A stretch of 18,432 bases of DNA, from the NCBI GenBank assembly GCA_036736205.1, contig DAINMX010000119.1, positions 1 to 18,432 of the forward strand, read 5' to 3'. Below, piece after piece: positions 7,844-15,356 of this stretch. The position numbers were made by a program, and so were the translations under genes. The DNA is from XYA12-FULL-58-9 sp001798605 (lineage in GTDB: Bacteria > Myxococcota > XYA12-FULL-58-9). How positions within the stretch are numbered: the first letter of the stretch is position 1; each line of letters opens with the position of its first letter. The notes under the pieces are model-generated. The model had not been told where the DNA came from. It did no database searches and saw only the letters and a list, made by a program, of their open reading frames with translations.

Positions 7844-8113
7844 ATGGGAAAGAAGTACTCCATAGCCCAGGCGCGAGACCAATTGGCACGGGTGGTTCGC
7901 GAAGCTGAGGGTGAGCCGATTGAATTGACTCGCAGAGGCGAGCCGGTGGCCGTCATGGTTTCCCTCAAGGCGTATTCCGAGCTGCGTGGTGAATCTCCGA
8001 GCTTGTGGAAACGCCTGGAGCAGTTTCGGATGCAGGTGCTGAGGGACGGAATCGAGGATGTTTTCGACGACGTCCGTGACACTTCTGTGGGTCGGGATCC
8101 ACAAACCTTCTGA
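7844..8113 (+). CDS. Phd/YefM-family antitoxin
   Basis: 89 aa from ATG 7844; a longer frame from GTG 7793 runs through the promoter and is unlikely. The N-terminal half is the Phd/YefM DNA-binding fold: KKYSIAQARDQLARVVREAE, then GEPIELTRRGEPVAVMVSLK and YSELRG. The C-terminal ~40 residues (SLWKRLEQFRMQVLRDGIED and after) are charged and probably wrap the toxin. It should neutralise the VapC-type toxin encoded 6 bp downstream and, with it, repress the operon through the upstream palindrome. Phd-type antitoxins paired with PIN toxins are a known mixed arrangement. Confidence 0.93.
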   Translation: MGKKYSIAQARDQLARVVREAEGEPIELTRRGEPVAVMVSLKAYSELRGESPSLWKRLEQFRMQVLRDGIEDVFDDVRDTSVGRDPQTF

Positions 8114-8119
8114 TGACAG

Positions 8120-8557
8120 ATGGCAATTCACTTTCTTCTCGATACCAACATCTTGGCCGAGCCGCTCCGCCCTAAGCCCAACGAAAACGTTCTGCGCCGC
8201 CTCAAGAAGTATGACGGTCAGTTGGCGACCGCGTCTGTGGTCTGGCACGAGATGTGGTTTGGTTGCCTGCGCCTTCCTCGAGGCCGTCGTCGCGACGCCA
8301 TAGAGCAGTATCTCGTCGATGTACTGCAGCCGACGCTACCTTTGTTGCCCTATTCACCAGGCGCTGCGAGATGGCACGCCGAACAGAGAGCACGGCTCAC
8401 GGCGGCGGGAAAGACGCCATCGTTCGTCGATGGTCAAATCGCCAGTGTCGCCGTCGAGCGTGGTTTGACCCTGGTGACCCACAACGTCTCAGACTTCGAA
8501 GGGTTCGCTTGCCTCGAGACAGTCGACTGGCGTGGGAAGAAGACGCACCGACGCTAG
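8120..8557 (+). CDS. vapC: VapC-type PIN-domain toxin (endoribonuclease)
   Basis: 145 aa, the usual length for VapC. PIN-domain acidic residues are present: Asp8 in FLLDTNIL, Glu44 in VVWHEMWFG, Asp104 in SFVDGQIASVA, and Asp125 in LVTHNVSDF. Together they bind the Mg2+ ions for single-strand RNA cleavage; VapC toxins typically cut tRNA or rRNA. The gene begins 6 bp after the antitoxin stop with no clear Shine-Dalgarno sequence, so translation is probably coupled. The target RNA cannot be told from sequence. All four acidic positions are intact, so the toxin is probably active. Confidence 0.95.
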   Translation: MAIHFLLDTNILAEPLRPKPNENVLRRLKKYDGQLATASVVWHEMWFGCLRLPRGRRRDAIEQYLVDVLQPTLPLLPYSPGAARWHAEQRARLTAAGKTPSFVDGQIASVAVERGLTLVTHNVSDFEGFACLETVDWRGKKTHRR

Positions 8558-8566
8558 CGCGCGTCG
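8549..8566. other. Short GC-rich hairpin at the vapC stop
   Basis: CGACGC (8549-8554) and GCGTCG (8561-8566) pair around TAGCGC, which contains the vapC stop. No T-run follows, so it is at best a weak, factor-assisted end for the convergent vapC and MFS transcripts. Confidence 0.3.
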
Positions 8567-8636
8567 CTCGCCGGCAATTCGAGGTTCTGCGACGGCCGCG
8601 CTGTGGTGAGTGGCTCTTTGTGGAACTTAATGGCTC

Positions 8637-10217
8637 TTACGCCTTCTCCTCGAGTTCCTTGCCCATCCAACGCTTAGCGAGCACCAACAACAGTGGGCTC
8701 CCCATCGCAATGACCGCAAAAACCAGCCACATGGTCTGGGTGTCCTTGGGACCCTGCGCGGGGCAGAACTTGTCCATCATCTTGCCTGAGTACAAAAGTG
8801 GAACCAGCAGTTTGGTGAGGAACCATGGGATCTGAGCGACACCCATGTACTCGCCGGTGCGGCCCTTGGGTGCAATCTCCGCCGCCCATTGGAGAAAGCG
8901 GGGTTGCCACATGGCTTCACCCACGGTCATCAACAGGATGTAGCCGAAGAGGGTCCACCAATACGGCCCAAGGACCAACAGAAATGCTGGAGCGGCCATG
9001 ACGGTGGTGCCGAGGATCATCATCTTGTAGACGTCGGATTTTCTCGTCGCCGCAGCGATGACCGGTGCAAGAATGAAAATGAGGATGGGGTTCGCGTTCG
9101 AAGCGATCTCAAAGTACTCGCCGATCCAGCCATCGAATGATCGCTGAATGTACTGCGGCAGGACAAACCAGTTGTAAGTGAAGAGAGTCTGCACCGGAAT
9201 CAGACAGAAAATGAAAAACGAGAACCTCGCGTTTGACAACGGATGGCGGGAGATGAATCTAACGATTGGGGTGCGGAGCCTCAGAGGAAGGGCGACGATT
9301 GCCAACGGGAAGATAGCCATTACCGCTGCTGCGATGAAATTTGCGGGCTGTGGAATCACAAAGTAGAAGATGACAATGGTGACAGACCATACCAGCCAGA
9401 CGTGTGGACGAATGGTGGCTGGACGTTGGGCCTCTTTTTGCGCTGCGTCTTCGACCTTCTTTGCATGCTCCTCGGTTCCCTCTTCGGCTCTGATACGAGC
9501 CGTTTCTTCTTCAGCGGTCTTTGTCGCCGCCGCAATCGTCGGTTTTGACAGGATCAGCCAAGTGGTGACCAATGCCACCGCGGTGAACGCGGTGTAGACC
9601 CAGAGGACGCCAGGGATGCCGATGCCTAGCCAATCATCATCTCGCAGCATGAAGGCGAAGGTCGGCAGCCAACCTCCGAGATTCATCAGGGCGTAGAGCA
9701 TGGCGAATGCCATGGCTGCGTTTTTCGGATTGGTGAACTGCCGGACACCGGCGTAGGCCGCCGGCTGGTACATGCCGTAGCCAACGACGATGAGTAGGAT
9801 ACCGGCCATGGTTACGAGGTGCAGCGGCGACCATACACCGTTCGGCTCGAGGCCCATGATGGTGGGGGCCGCTGAGATCAGCACGCGGCCGCCGAGCAGC
9901 AGCACGAAAGCCCACAGGAGCGCAAAGCGAATGCCCTTCTTGTCGGCAATGAAACCGAGGAAGAACATCGAGATGGTGATACCCGCGGTAAGAATACCCA
10001 CCATCTTGTGGGCAATCTCATTGGGGTTCTCGACGCCAATGAAAACAAAATCCGAGAAGTGAAGCGCGAGATAACCAAGAACGCCGAAGTAGGCCATGCC
10101 CTCGAGGACGTAGGCCAAGTTGATGCCCCACAACGCCCGCGGTGCCCGCACTAGGTCGACAAATGGTTGGACAATCTCTCGAAGGGGTGATTGTGGCTGG
10201 TCGTGTTTTTGGCTCAT
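8637..10217 (-). CDS. MFS transporter, POT/PTR-like
   Basis: 526 aa from ATG 10217, preceded by AAGGA at 7-nt spacing; a GTG one codon upstream is less likely. About 12 hydrophobic segments are visible. The first (LAYVLEGMAYFGVLGYLALH) resembles the start of POT/PTR peptide transporters, and GFIADKKGIRFAL is the usual MFS loop 2-3 motif. In the second half GEAMWQPRFLQWAAEIAPKG and TGEYMGVAQIPWFL match the region where POT members have their conserved APKxxxG segment. Between the two six-helix halves lies a long charged loop (ETARIRAEEGTEEHAKKVED) with coiled-coil character. It probably works by proton-coupled transport at the inner membrane. The substrate is unknown; di/tripeptides are suggested only by the POT resemblance. 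The next gene upstream is a DUF885-type peptidase, which would fit peptide use. Confidence 0.88.
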   Translation of the reverse strand: MSQKHDQPQSPLREIVQPFVDLVRAPRALWGINLAYVLEGMAYFGVLGYLALHFSDFVFIGVENPNEIAHKMVGILTAGITISMFFLGFIADKKGIRFALLWAFVLLLGGRVLISAAPTIMGLEPNGVWSPLHLVTMAGILLIVVGYGMYQPAAYAGVRQFTNPKNAAMAFAMLYALMNLGGWLPTFAFMLRDDDWLGIGIPGVLWVYTAFTAVALVTTWLILSKPTIAAATKTAEEETARIRAEEGTEEHAKKVEDAAQKEAQRPATIRPHVWLVWSVTIVIFYFVIPQPANFIAAAVMAIFPLAIVALPLRLRTPIVRFISRHPLSNARFSFFIFCLIPVQTLFTYNWFVLPQYIQRSFDGWIGEYFEIASNANPILIFILAPVIAAATRKSDVYKMMILGTTVMAAPAFLLVLGPYWWTLFGYILLMTVGEAMWQPRFLQWAAEIAPKGRTGEYMGVAQIPWFLTKLLVPLLYSGKMMDKFCPAQGPKDTQTMWLVFAVIAMGSPLLLVLAKRWMGKELEEKA

Positions 10218-10335
10218 CACATTTTCCTTCTCGCCGGGGCACCTACATCTGCGCTGCTCCCGGATGTGTTGGCGTTCTGCTCTGGATGAGCGGGCGGGTC
10301 AAGGTGTCGATTGGGTCAACTCGCGCGGTTCAAGC

Positions 10336-10440
10336 GGTTCAATCGGCAAGACTTCCATGTGGGTCAAGCGGTTCAATCGGCAAGACTTCCATGTGGGTCA
10401 ATCGGCAAAACTGCCACGTGGGTCAATCCGCCAAGAGACG
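10336..10440. repeat. Cluster of 25-34 bp imperfect direct repeats
   Basis: GGTTCAATCGGCAAGACTTC and the bases after it up to GTGGGTCA occur at 10336 and again, identically, at 10370 (34-bp step). Shorter diverged copies of TCAATCGGCAA follow at about 10398 and 10423 (25-bp steps). The last copy overlaps the stop and final codons of the peptidase gene. The core is TCAATCGGCAA-ACT-CCA-GTGGG. The cluster lies between the peptidase stop and the MFS start. There are no unique spacers, so this is not CRISPR. It may bind a regulator or be leftover duplication. Confidence 0.75.
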
Positions 10441-11763
10441 GGGGAGGGTGACGATGTCCACCAGGCCGTGGACGCCGAACATAGCCGGCAGAACTTTTTC
10501 GGCTGGGTATTTTAGGCGCAGGGCATGCACCAAATCGGTGCCGGCGCGGTAGGCTGGCAGGTACATGCGGCCAAGCAGGGGATGGCGGCCCCAGGCACCC
10601 GAGAGCTTGTCGGCGCGCTCCTCGGAGACGAGAAAGTCGTTGCGCAGCACCTTGGCCACCTCTTCGGTGGGTCTGTTTTCTTTCCAGGTCAGGTAAGACG
10701 ACTGGTTTTTTGCGTCGTCTTGTAGCAACGCGAGAAGCACGCCGAGCTCGAGATCCTTGTCGGGCAGATCGGCGATGTCGGTGATGCCATGCGCCATGAG
10801 GATGGCGTTGTTGGCGATGCCCTCGAACAGGGCGGCGGCGCGGGTGTTCATGGTTAGCATGGTCGACTCGAAGCCAAGCTCGCCGCGAACGTAGCCGTTT
10901 TGCAGATAGGCAAATGTCGTGACGTGGCCGGGGACGACCTCGTGGCTGACCAGCTGTTGAAACTCGGGCAGTGAGATCTCCAATGCCGCGTTGAGCTCAT
11001 AGGTTGCTTCGTACTCGGGTGAGCCGTCCGGTTTGCGGGCGCGTCCGAGGTAGTTCATCGATCCGGAAAACCACGCGTTCTCGATGGGGAGAAAGGTGAC
11101 GTTGGCCCGTGGTATGGGGTGCAGATAGGTGGGCAGGTGCGGCAGCACGTTCTTCGCGGTAAGCGCGTCGTATTCGCGGATGTAACGCTCACCCTCTTTG
11201 GGGATTTCCGACTTTGGGACCATGCGTCCCTTGCGCCACGCGTCCACCGCCCCGAGCAGGTTGCGCGGGTCATAGCCCTTGCCCGCGAGGAGCTCCGCAA
11301 CACGCTCACGTTTTTCGTGGGGATCGGAGGGCTCCGGTGGCTTGCCGGTGACCGCGGTGACGCAGCGCTCGTAGGGCACCGCCTCACCTTTGCCGAGTAT
11401 TTCCATGGCCAGGTCCCACATGATCTCAAAACAGATGCCGAGCCCGCCGAGGTAGTCGCCGCGCAGGCCGCCGACCTTGGATCCCTTGCCCTTGAGCTCT
11501 TCGATGGCGCCGCGCACATCAACCGCCTTGGTGTACGCGTCGATGGCGGCACCGTCCGGTGCTTTGCCCGACACGCCACCGCACCCACGCACGGCGATCG
11601 CTGTGGCGTCGGTGTAGGCGAGTGGCAACCGCTCGTCGGAGAACCAGGAATCAGCGATGAAGCGGCCGGTGCCCGAGGCGCATTGGACGTCGCCACCCCA
11701 GAGGGTGTCGATGCCGATGATGGCGGTAGCAATGGCCTGGTCGAGACGGTCGTTGTCACTCAT
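10423..11763 (-). CDS. DUF885-type metallopeptidase, short form
   Basis: 446 aa from ATG 11763, with GGGGAG about 6 nt upstream; the frame is open much further upstream but overlaps the lipoprotein gene. The key site is SHEVVPGH (273-280), the HExxPGH zinc motif of the DUF885 family, with a likely third ligand Glu314 in ALFEGIANNA, where the family has an EGWA-type motif. The region after it (LLALLQDDAKNQSSYLTWKE and GAWGRHPLLGRMYLPAYRAG) is in keeping with the helical C-terminal half. No signal peptide is visible, so it is probably cytoplasmic. Typical members are about 550-600 aa, and this one is shorter at the N-terminus. The substrate is unknown; peptide hydrolysis is expected from the motif. 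It is co-directional with the MFS gene downstream (205 bp) and the large lipoprotein upstream. Confidence 0.8.
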   Translation of the reverse strand: MSDNDRLDQAIATAIIGIDTLWGGDVQCASGTGRFIADSWFSDERLPLAYTDATAIAVRGCGGVSGKAPDGAAIDAYTKAVDVRGAIEELKGKGSKVGGLRGDYLGGLGICFEIMWDLAMEILGKGEAVPYERCVTAVTGKPPEPSDPHEKRERVAELLAGKGYDPRNLLGAVDAWRKGRMVPKSEIPKEGERYIREYDALTAKNVLPHLPTYLHPIPRANVTFLPIENAWFSGSMNYLGRARKPDGSPEYEATYELNAALEISLPEFQQLVSHEVVPGHVTTFAYLQNGYVRGELGFESTMLTMNTRAAALFEGIANNAILMAHGITDIADLPDKDLELGVLLALLQDDAKNQSSYLTWKENRPTEEVAKVLRNDFLVSEERADKLSGAWGRHPLLGRMYLPAYRAGTDLVHALRLKYPAEKVLPAMFGVHGLVDIVTLPRLLAD

Positions 11764-11861
11764 TGTATTCTCCCCAGTGTATGGGCGTCTGTTGTCAAGG
11801 GCCGCCGGATGCGGGTGGCACGTGATGAAACCCCATGCTGTCCTGTGGGGCAAGGGTATTG

Positions 11862-11888
11862 ACCATGGCCACCATGGCCACCATCGCC
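11862..11888. repeat. Three-copy 9-bp tandem repeat
   Basis: ACCATGGCC, ACCATGGCC and ACCATCGCC lie head to tail between the stop of the large lipoprotein gene (11907) and the peptidase start. The copies contain the palindrome CCATGG. No role can be assigned. Confidence 0.7.
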
Positions 11889-11906
11889 CAATGAAGGCGT
11901 GTGAGT

Positions 11907-14900
11907 CTACCGACAGGCGGGAGCGACAATGTGGATTGCGGTGTCGGTGGTGACCACCGTGAGATCGCGGTGGTCGAGGACCCGGCGCGCCGGTCGGGGC
12001 AGGGTGACGCTGCCGAGCTCTTCGACGCCAAACCCGTCGTAGGTTATCTGGGTCAACCGGTGCTGCGAAGTCGGTAGCGGAGTCGGTAAGAGAGACGGCT
12101 CCGCGGATGTCGGTCCTGTTGCGGCGTTGTCGATCCAGTCCCAGCTCGCCCAGGCCGTACCATCCCGCATCCATGGAATGCGCACCGGGCCGCTGGCTTC
12201 GCCATGGGCGTCGCCGAGAGGAACGGATTGGGGGGCTGTGATTCCGTCGGCGTCGAGAGCCATGGTCCAGAGCTCAATGTGATCCGGTTGGCCGATCATC
12301 AGACAGGGCCATTCGAGGCCAAATCGATCGCGGGCGTCGGGCCACTGGTCCATGGACCAGTCGCGGATGGGCACGCTCGCCATCAAGGAGCCTGTGTCGA
12401 GTTGTGGAATGGATGATGTTTCGTTCGAGTAGATGTGCACGTTCAAGAACTCCGGGCCACCGGGGGCGCTATCCCTATCCAAGTCGGCGGCGAACACCGC
12501 CACGGATTTGCCGTTGTCGGCGGCTCGCACCATTGGCCAACGGCCATTGGCAGACGTTGCGTAGTTGGCCATGAAGGGGTCGTGGATCTGGTGGATCGGC
12601 ACTCGGGGGCCGTCTCCCAAAGACCACACGGATAACAATGGATCGACGTTGACATAGTAGGCCGATACCGGCAAGCCGGTGAAGGCCCACAGGGTGTCCT
12701 GGGCCACGTCAAAGCTGCCCGACAGCAGTCCACACAACCGTGGGGTGACTTGGCTCAGTTGGTCCAAAGGTCTGTCCAACCGATCCATCGAAGCGCGTTC
12801 CCATAGATCCACAGCGGTGCAAGTGCATGTCTCCAGGGCTCTGCCGCGGGTATCGTTGACTGGGTCGCCATCGACGGAATAGGGACCGTCGGCGCAAGGG
12901 TTCTGGTGTTGGGTGGCTCGTTGCACAGAGCTGCTCATGTTATCGCCCTTGATGATACGGGGCCTGGCCTCTGTGGTGGGCACGCTGGAGATCGTCCAAT
13001 CGTTGATGGTCAGGTTGTCGAGGTCAATCGAGCCGATGGCCATCGCACCAGCGACGACGACATTGCCACCCACATCGACGATGGCCGCAACATCGCCGTG
13101 CAGGGGACCGCTGACCCGAGCATAGTTGGTGAGTACGCTGGAATCCAAATCGAGGCCCAGAAGTGGTAGGGCAAGCACGCCGTGGGCGAGCAGGTGACCT
13201 GGCCCGTGATCGAGTTGGGCGGTGGGCATTGGATCAACCAGCCATGACATCAGGACCGGCTCGGGGGGTGCCGTCGGGATCTCTGCGGGGGCGGTGTCCC
13301 AAGTGTAATCCGTGGCAATGCCAAAAATGCCCGCTGCTGTGGCCACGTGGATGACGTTCGGCATCGCCGCCCAGTCCTCGTCCTCAACGCGGCAGTCTCC
13401 AAAGACAGTGGCACAAGCTGGCGTGTGAATGGTCAAGTCACTGGGTACTTGTGTTGAGACCCACTCGATGGTCGAGACTTGTGGGGCGGTGCCGAGGTCG
13501 CCGAACTGGGCCAACAATACCCGTCCTTGAGTGTCGAGAATCGCCACCGACGATCCGGTGACACTCACCCGCCAAGGCGGGGAGGCCGGCGTGTAGGTTC
13601 CTCGGTTGTGGATCTCCCCATTGAGATCGATCTCGGCCCAGTGCACACGGTACCCGTCGGTCCAGGCTACGTGGCTACCGCATGCGTCGAGGTCGACGAC
13701 CACACTTGGACTGACGGGTACAATCGTTTCATCGATCGCTGCCGGTGTACCGACGTTGGTGGCATCACCGATGGGAATGAAGTAGGGCCCCGGCACGATG
13801 TTTGCGCAGGTGTGAGATTCCGGGCAATCCTCCCAATCTGGCTCCGGTGAGCCGACCACCACGCCGCCGTGAACCGCCGCCATGTGAGCAAAAAGGCGCG
13901 TGCTCCACGGTATCCCCCACAGAGCGATCTCTTGGTCCCAGATGATCTGGGGTGACCATGGGTCGCTGCTATCGATGACCGCGAGGCGATCATCGTGGGC
14001 CACGACGAAATGGCCAGAACTCAAGGTGACCGGAGCAATCCTCGCGCGCAGATCGAGGCGGGCGGTTTGTATCAGGCCGCCATCCGATGGATTGGCAACC
14101 ACAGCGTCGTCGTCGCCATTAGATCGTATGGCAAATCGCAGAGCGTCGGCGTCAGCGAACAGATAAACGTGGCCGTCGGTGGCGACGAAACTGCCCTGGC
14201 CACCGAAGGTTTCGAAGGTCTTGACTATCTCCGGATCTGTGTGTGTCGCGGGGCCACCGATACAAATGCCGCTGCCACAGACGTCGGGGCCGGTGCAGGA
14301 GTTCGCGTCGTTGCAGGGCAAGCCTTCGGTCTCCGTGACGATGTCAATTTCTTCACAGCGGCCGAAGAAGCACAGGTGCCCGACAGCGCAGTCGAATGGG
14401 CCGCAGGGGGTGCCGTTTTGCGCCTCGGGGTTGCTGCAGCCGCCTATGGGGTCACAGACGTCCGCGGTGCACGGATCGCCATCGACGCAAATGTCGGGGT
14501 TCTTGGGAAAGATGCAGCCATTGGCAGGATCACAGAGGTTCAAGGTGCAGTCGTTGTCGTCGTCACAGTTGCGCCCCACGCCCACGCAGCTACCGCCATT
14601 GCAGGTGTCAAAGGTGGTGCAGCTGTTGTCGTCGTCACAGCTGCCCTCCCTGGGGTCGTGGCGGCAGATCTCTCCAGTGAATCTGTCGGTAGTGCAGGGA
14701 TTGTTGTCCTCACAGTCGGGCTGCAGACGGGCCATGCCCGACAATTGCACGCCCCAGGTTTCTGCGCCGACCACATCCGTGGTGACGATCATGAGGTCCT
14801 CGAGTGGGCCCACCGCTGTTGGAGTCCACGTCAGCCTGACTCGCCAGGTGTCGCCGGGATTGAGGGTCTTCGACACCGCTGCGATGTCGAGGTCGTCACG

Positions 14901-15101
14901 ATCGGTGCGGATGCCCGCAATGTGGGTTCTGCCATTGCCCCGCGCCCGAATCACCAGGGAGGCTGTTGCGCTCCAGCCAACATAGGTCCCACCAAAATTG
15001 ACCGTCGGAGCGACCGTGACGTTGGCGACGGTTTGGTTGAGGTTGTCAAGGTCACCGCAGGCAACCGCAAACAATCCCAAGAGCAGTCTGGCTCGCCTCA
15101 T
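11907..15101 (-). CDS. Large cysteine-rich lipoprotein with Ig-like domain and propeller-like region
   Basis: 1064 aa from ATG 15101, which has GGAGGGG just upstream. Residues 1-15 (MRRARLLLGLFAVAC) are a lipoprotein signal with Cys15 as the lipid site. Residues about 26-120 (VNFGGTYVG, NPGDTWRVRLTWTPTAVGPL) fit the Ig-like ASPM-SPD2-Hydin / choice-of-anchor-D type. Residues about 125-278 form a chain of disulfide-rich repeats with the motif DDNxCTxxxCD and C.GG/GxC (CEDNNPCTTD, CDDDNSCTTFDTC, CDDDNDCTLNLCDP, CVDGDPCTADVCDP), typical of myxobacterial surface proteins. The remaining ~780 residues are rich in short beta-strand signatures (GHVYLFADADALRFA, GHFVVAHDDRLAVIDSSD, RRVLDHRDLTVVTTDTAIHI) and suggest one or more beta-propellers. 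It is probably anchored at the outer membrane, perhaps for binding. No catalytic motif was seen. It is divergent from the HTH-EIIA/hyf operon, with a 255-bp spacer. Confidence 0.9.
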   Translation of the reverse strand: MRRARLLLGLFAVACGDLDNLNQTVANVTVAPTVNFGGTYVGWSATASLVIRARGNGRTHIAGIRTDRDDLDIAAVSKTLNPGDTWRVRLTWTPTAVGPLEDLMIVTTDVVGAETWGVQLSGMARLQPDCEDNNPCTTDRFTGEICRHDPREGSCDDDNSCTTFDTCNGGSCVGVGRNCDDDNDCTLNLCDPANGCIFPKNPDICVDGDPCTADVCDPIGGCSNPEAQNGTPCGPFDCAVGHLCFFGRCEEIDIVTETEGLPCNDANSCTGPDVCGSGICIGGPATHTDPEIVKTFETFGGQGSFVATDGHVYLFADADALRFAIRSNGDDDAVVANPSDGGLIQTARLDLRARIAPVTLSSGHFVVAHDDRLAVIDSSDPWSPQIIWDQEIALWGIPWSTRLFAHMAAVHGGVVVGSPEPDWEDCPESHTCANIVPGPYFIPIGDATNVGTPAAIDETIVPVSPSVVVDLDACGSHVAWTDGYRVHWAEIDLNGEIHNRGTYTPASPPWRVSVTGSSVAILDTQGRVLLAQFGDLGTAPQVSTIEWVSTQVPSDLTIHTPACATVFGDCRVEDEDWAAMPNVIHVATAAGIFGIATDYTWDTAPAEIPTAPPEPVLMSWLVDPMPTAQLDHGPGHLLAHGVLALPLLGLDLDSSVLTNYARVSGPLHGDVAAIVDVGGNVVVAGAMAIGSIDLDNLTINDWTISSVPTTEARPRIIKGDNMSSSVQRATQHQNPCADGPYSVDGDPVNDTRGRALETCTCTAVDLWERASMDRLDRPLDQLSQVTPRLCGLLSGSFDVAQDTLWAFTGLPVSAYYVNVDPLLSVWSLGDGPRVPIHQIHDPFMANYATSANGRWPMVRAADNGKSVAVFAADLDRDSAPGGPEFLNVHIYSNETSSIPQLDTGSLMASVPIRDWSMDQWPDARDRFGLEWPCLMIGQPDHIELWTMALDADGITAPQSVPLGDAHGEASGPVRIPWMRDGTAWASWDWIDNAATGPTSAEPSLLPTPLPTSQHRLTQITYDGFGVEELGSVTLPRPARRVLDHRDLTVVTTDTAIHIVAPACR

Positions 15102-15158
15102 CGGCCCCTCCAATTCAATTGGCTGTGGCTAGCATGCAAAAAGAGATCCAGACTTGAT

Positions 15159-15185
15159 GTCTATACTTGCTAGAAATATATAGAC
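15159..15185. promoter_or_regulatory. AT-rich inverted repeat, operator-like
   Basis: GTCTATA (15159-15165) and TATAGAC (15179-15185) are perfect inverted arms around 13 bp. They sit in the AT-rich part of the spacer, about 58 bp upstream of the large-lipoprotein start and about 85 bp upstream of the hyf-operon promoter. The position suits the promoter or operator of the lipoprotein gene. The 20-bp centre spacing is close to two helical turns, as expected for a dimeric repressor. No regulator can be named. Confidence 0.4.
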
Positions 15186-15268
15186 TAAATTCACGACCAC
15201 GGCTGTTCTGTCTCTGCTCGTTGACTTTGGCGCAATCTGGTTGACACCTAACTGCCTTCTGAAACCGA

Positions 15269-15297
15269 TTGACATCACCACCCACGCGATTGATTAT
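15269..15297 (+). promoter_or_regulatory. Sigma70-type promoter of the HTH-EIIA / hyf operon
   Basis: TTGACA (15269-15274) is a consensus -35 box. Seventeen bases on is GATTAT (15292-15297), matching four of six -10 positions. Transcription would start near 15304 and give a ~53-nt leader before the ATG at 15357. Two further TTGAC sequences at 15221 and 15241 could be alternative -35 elements or half-sites. Confidence 0.6.
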
Positions 15298-15356
15298 GTC
15301 CCGATTTGTCCGCTGCGTGGCAGTGGTGGGTGTTTGGCTGGTACAAGAGAATCTTC

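Noticed and set aside
7878..7897. Sigma54-like promoter TTGGCACGGGTGG in the antitoxin gene
   Set aside because: It has the -24-type TGGCACG, but the -12 TTGC part does not match and it lies inside coding sequence.
8549..8566. Rho-independent terminator at the end of vapC
   Set aside because: The stem is only 6 bp and no T-run follows, so it is listed only as a weak hairpin.
11764..12174. N-terminal extension of the DUF885-type peptidase frame
   Set aside because: It overlaps the end of the large lipoprotein gene, is rich in Arg/Pro/His/Trp from repeats, and a strong GGGGAG marks the ATG at 11763.
13995..15173. 392-aa plus-strand open frame opposite the large lipoprotein gene
   Set aside because: It is the shadow of the cysteine repeats: GC-rich codons and rare stops on the other strand. 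The opposite frame has a lipobox, a Shine-Dalgarno sequence and recognised repeats; this one has none.
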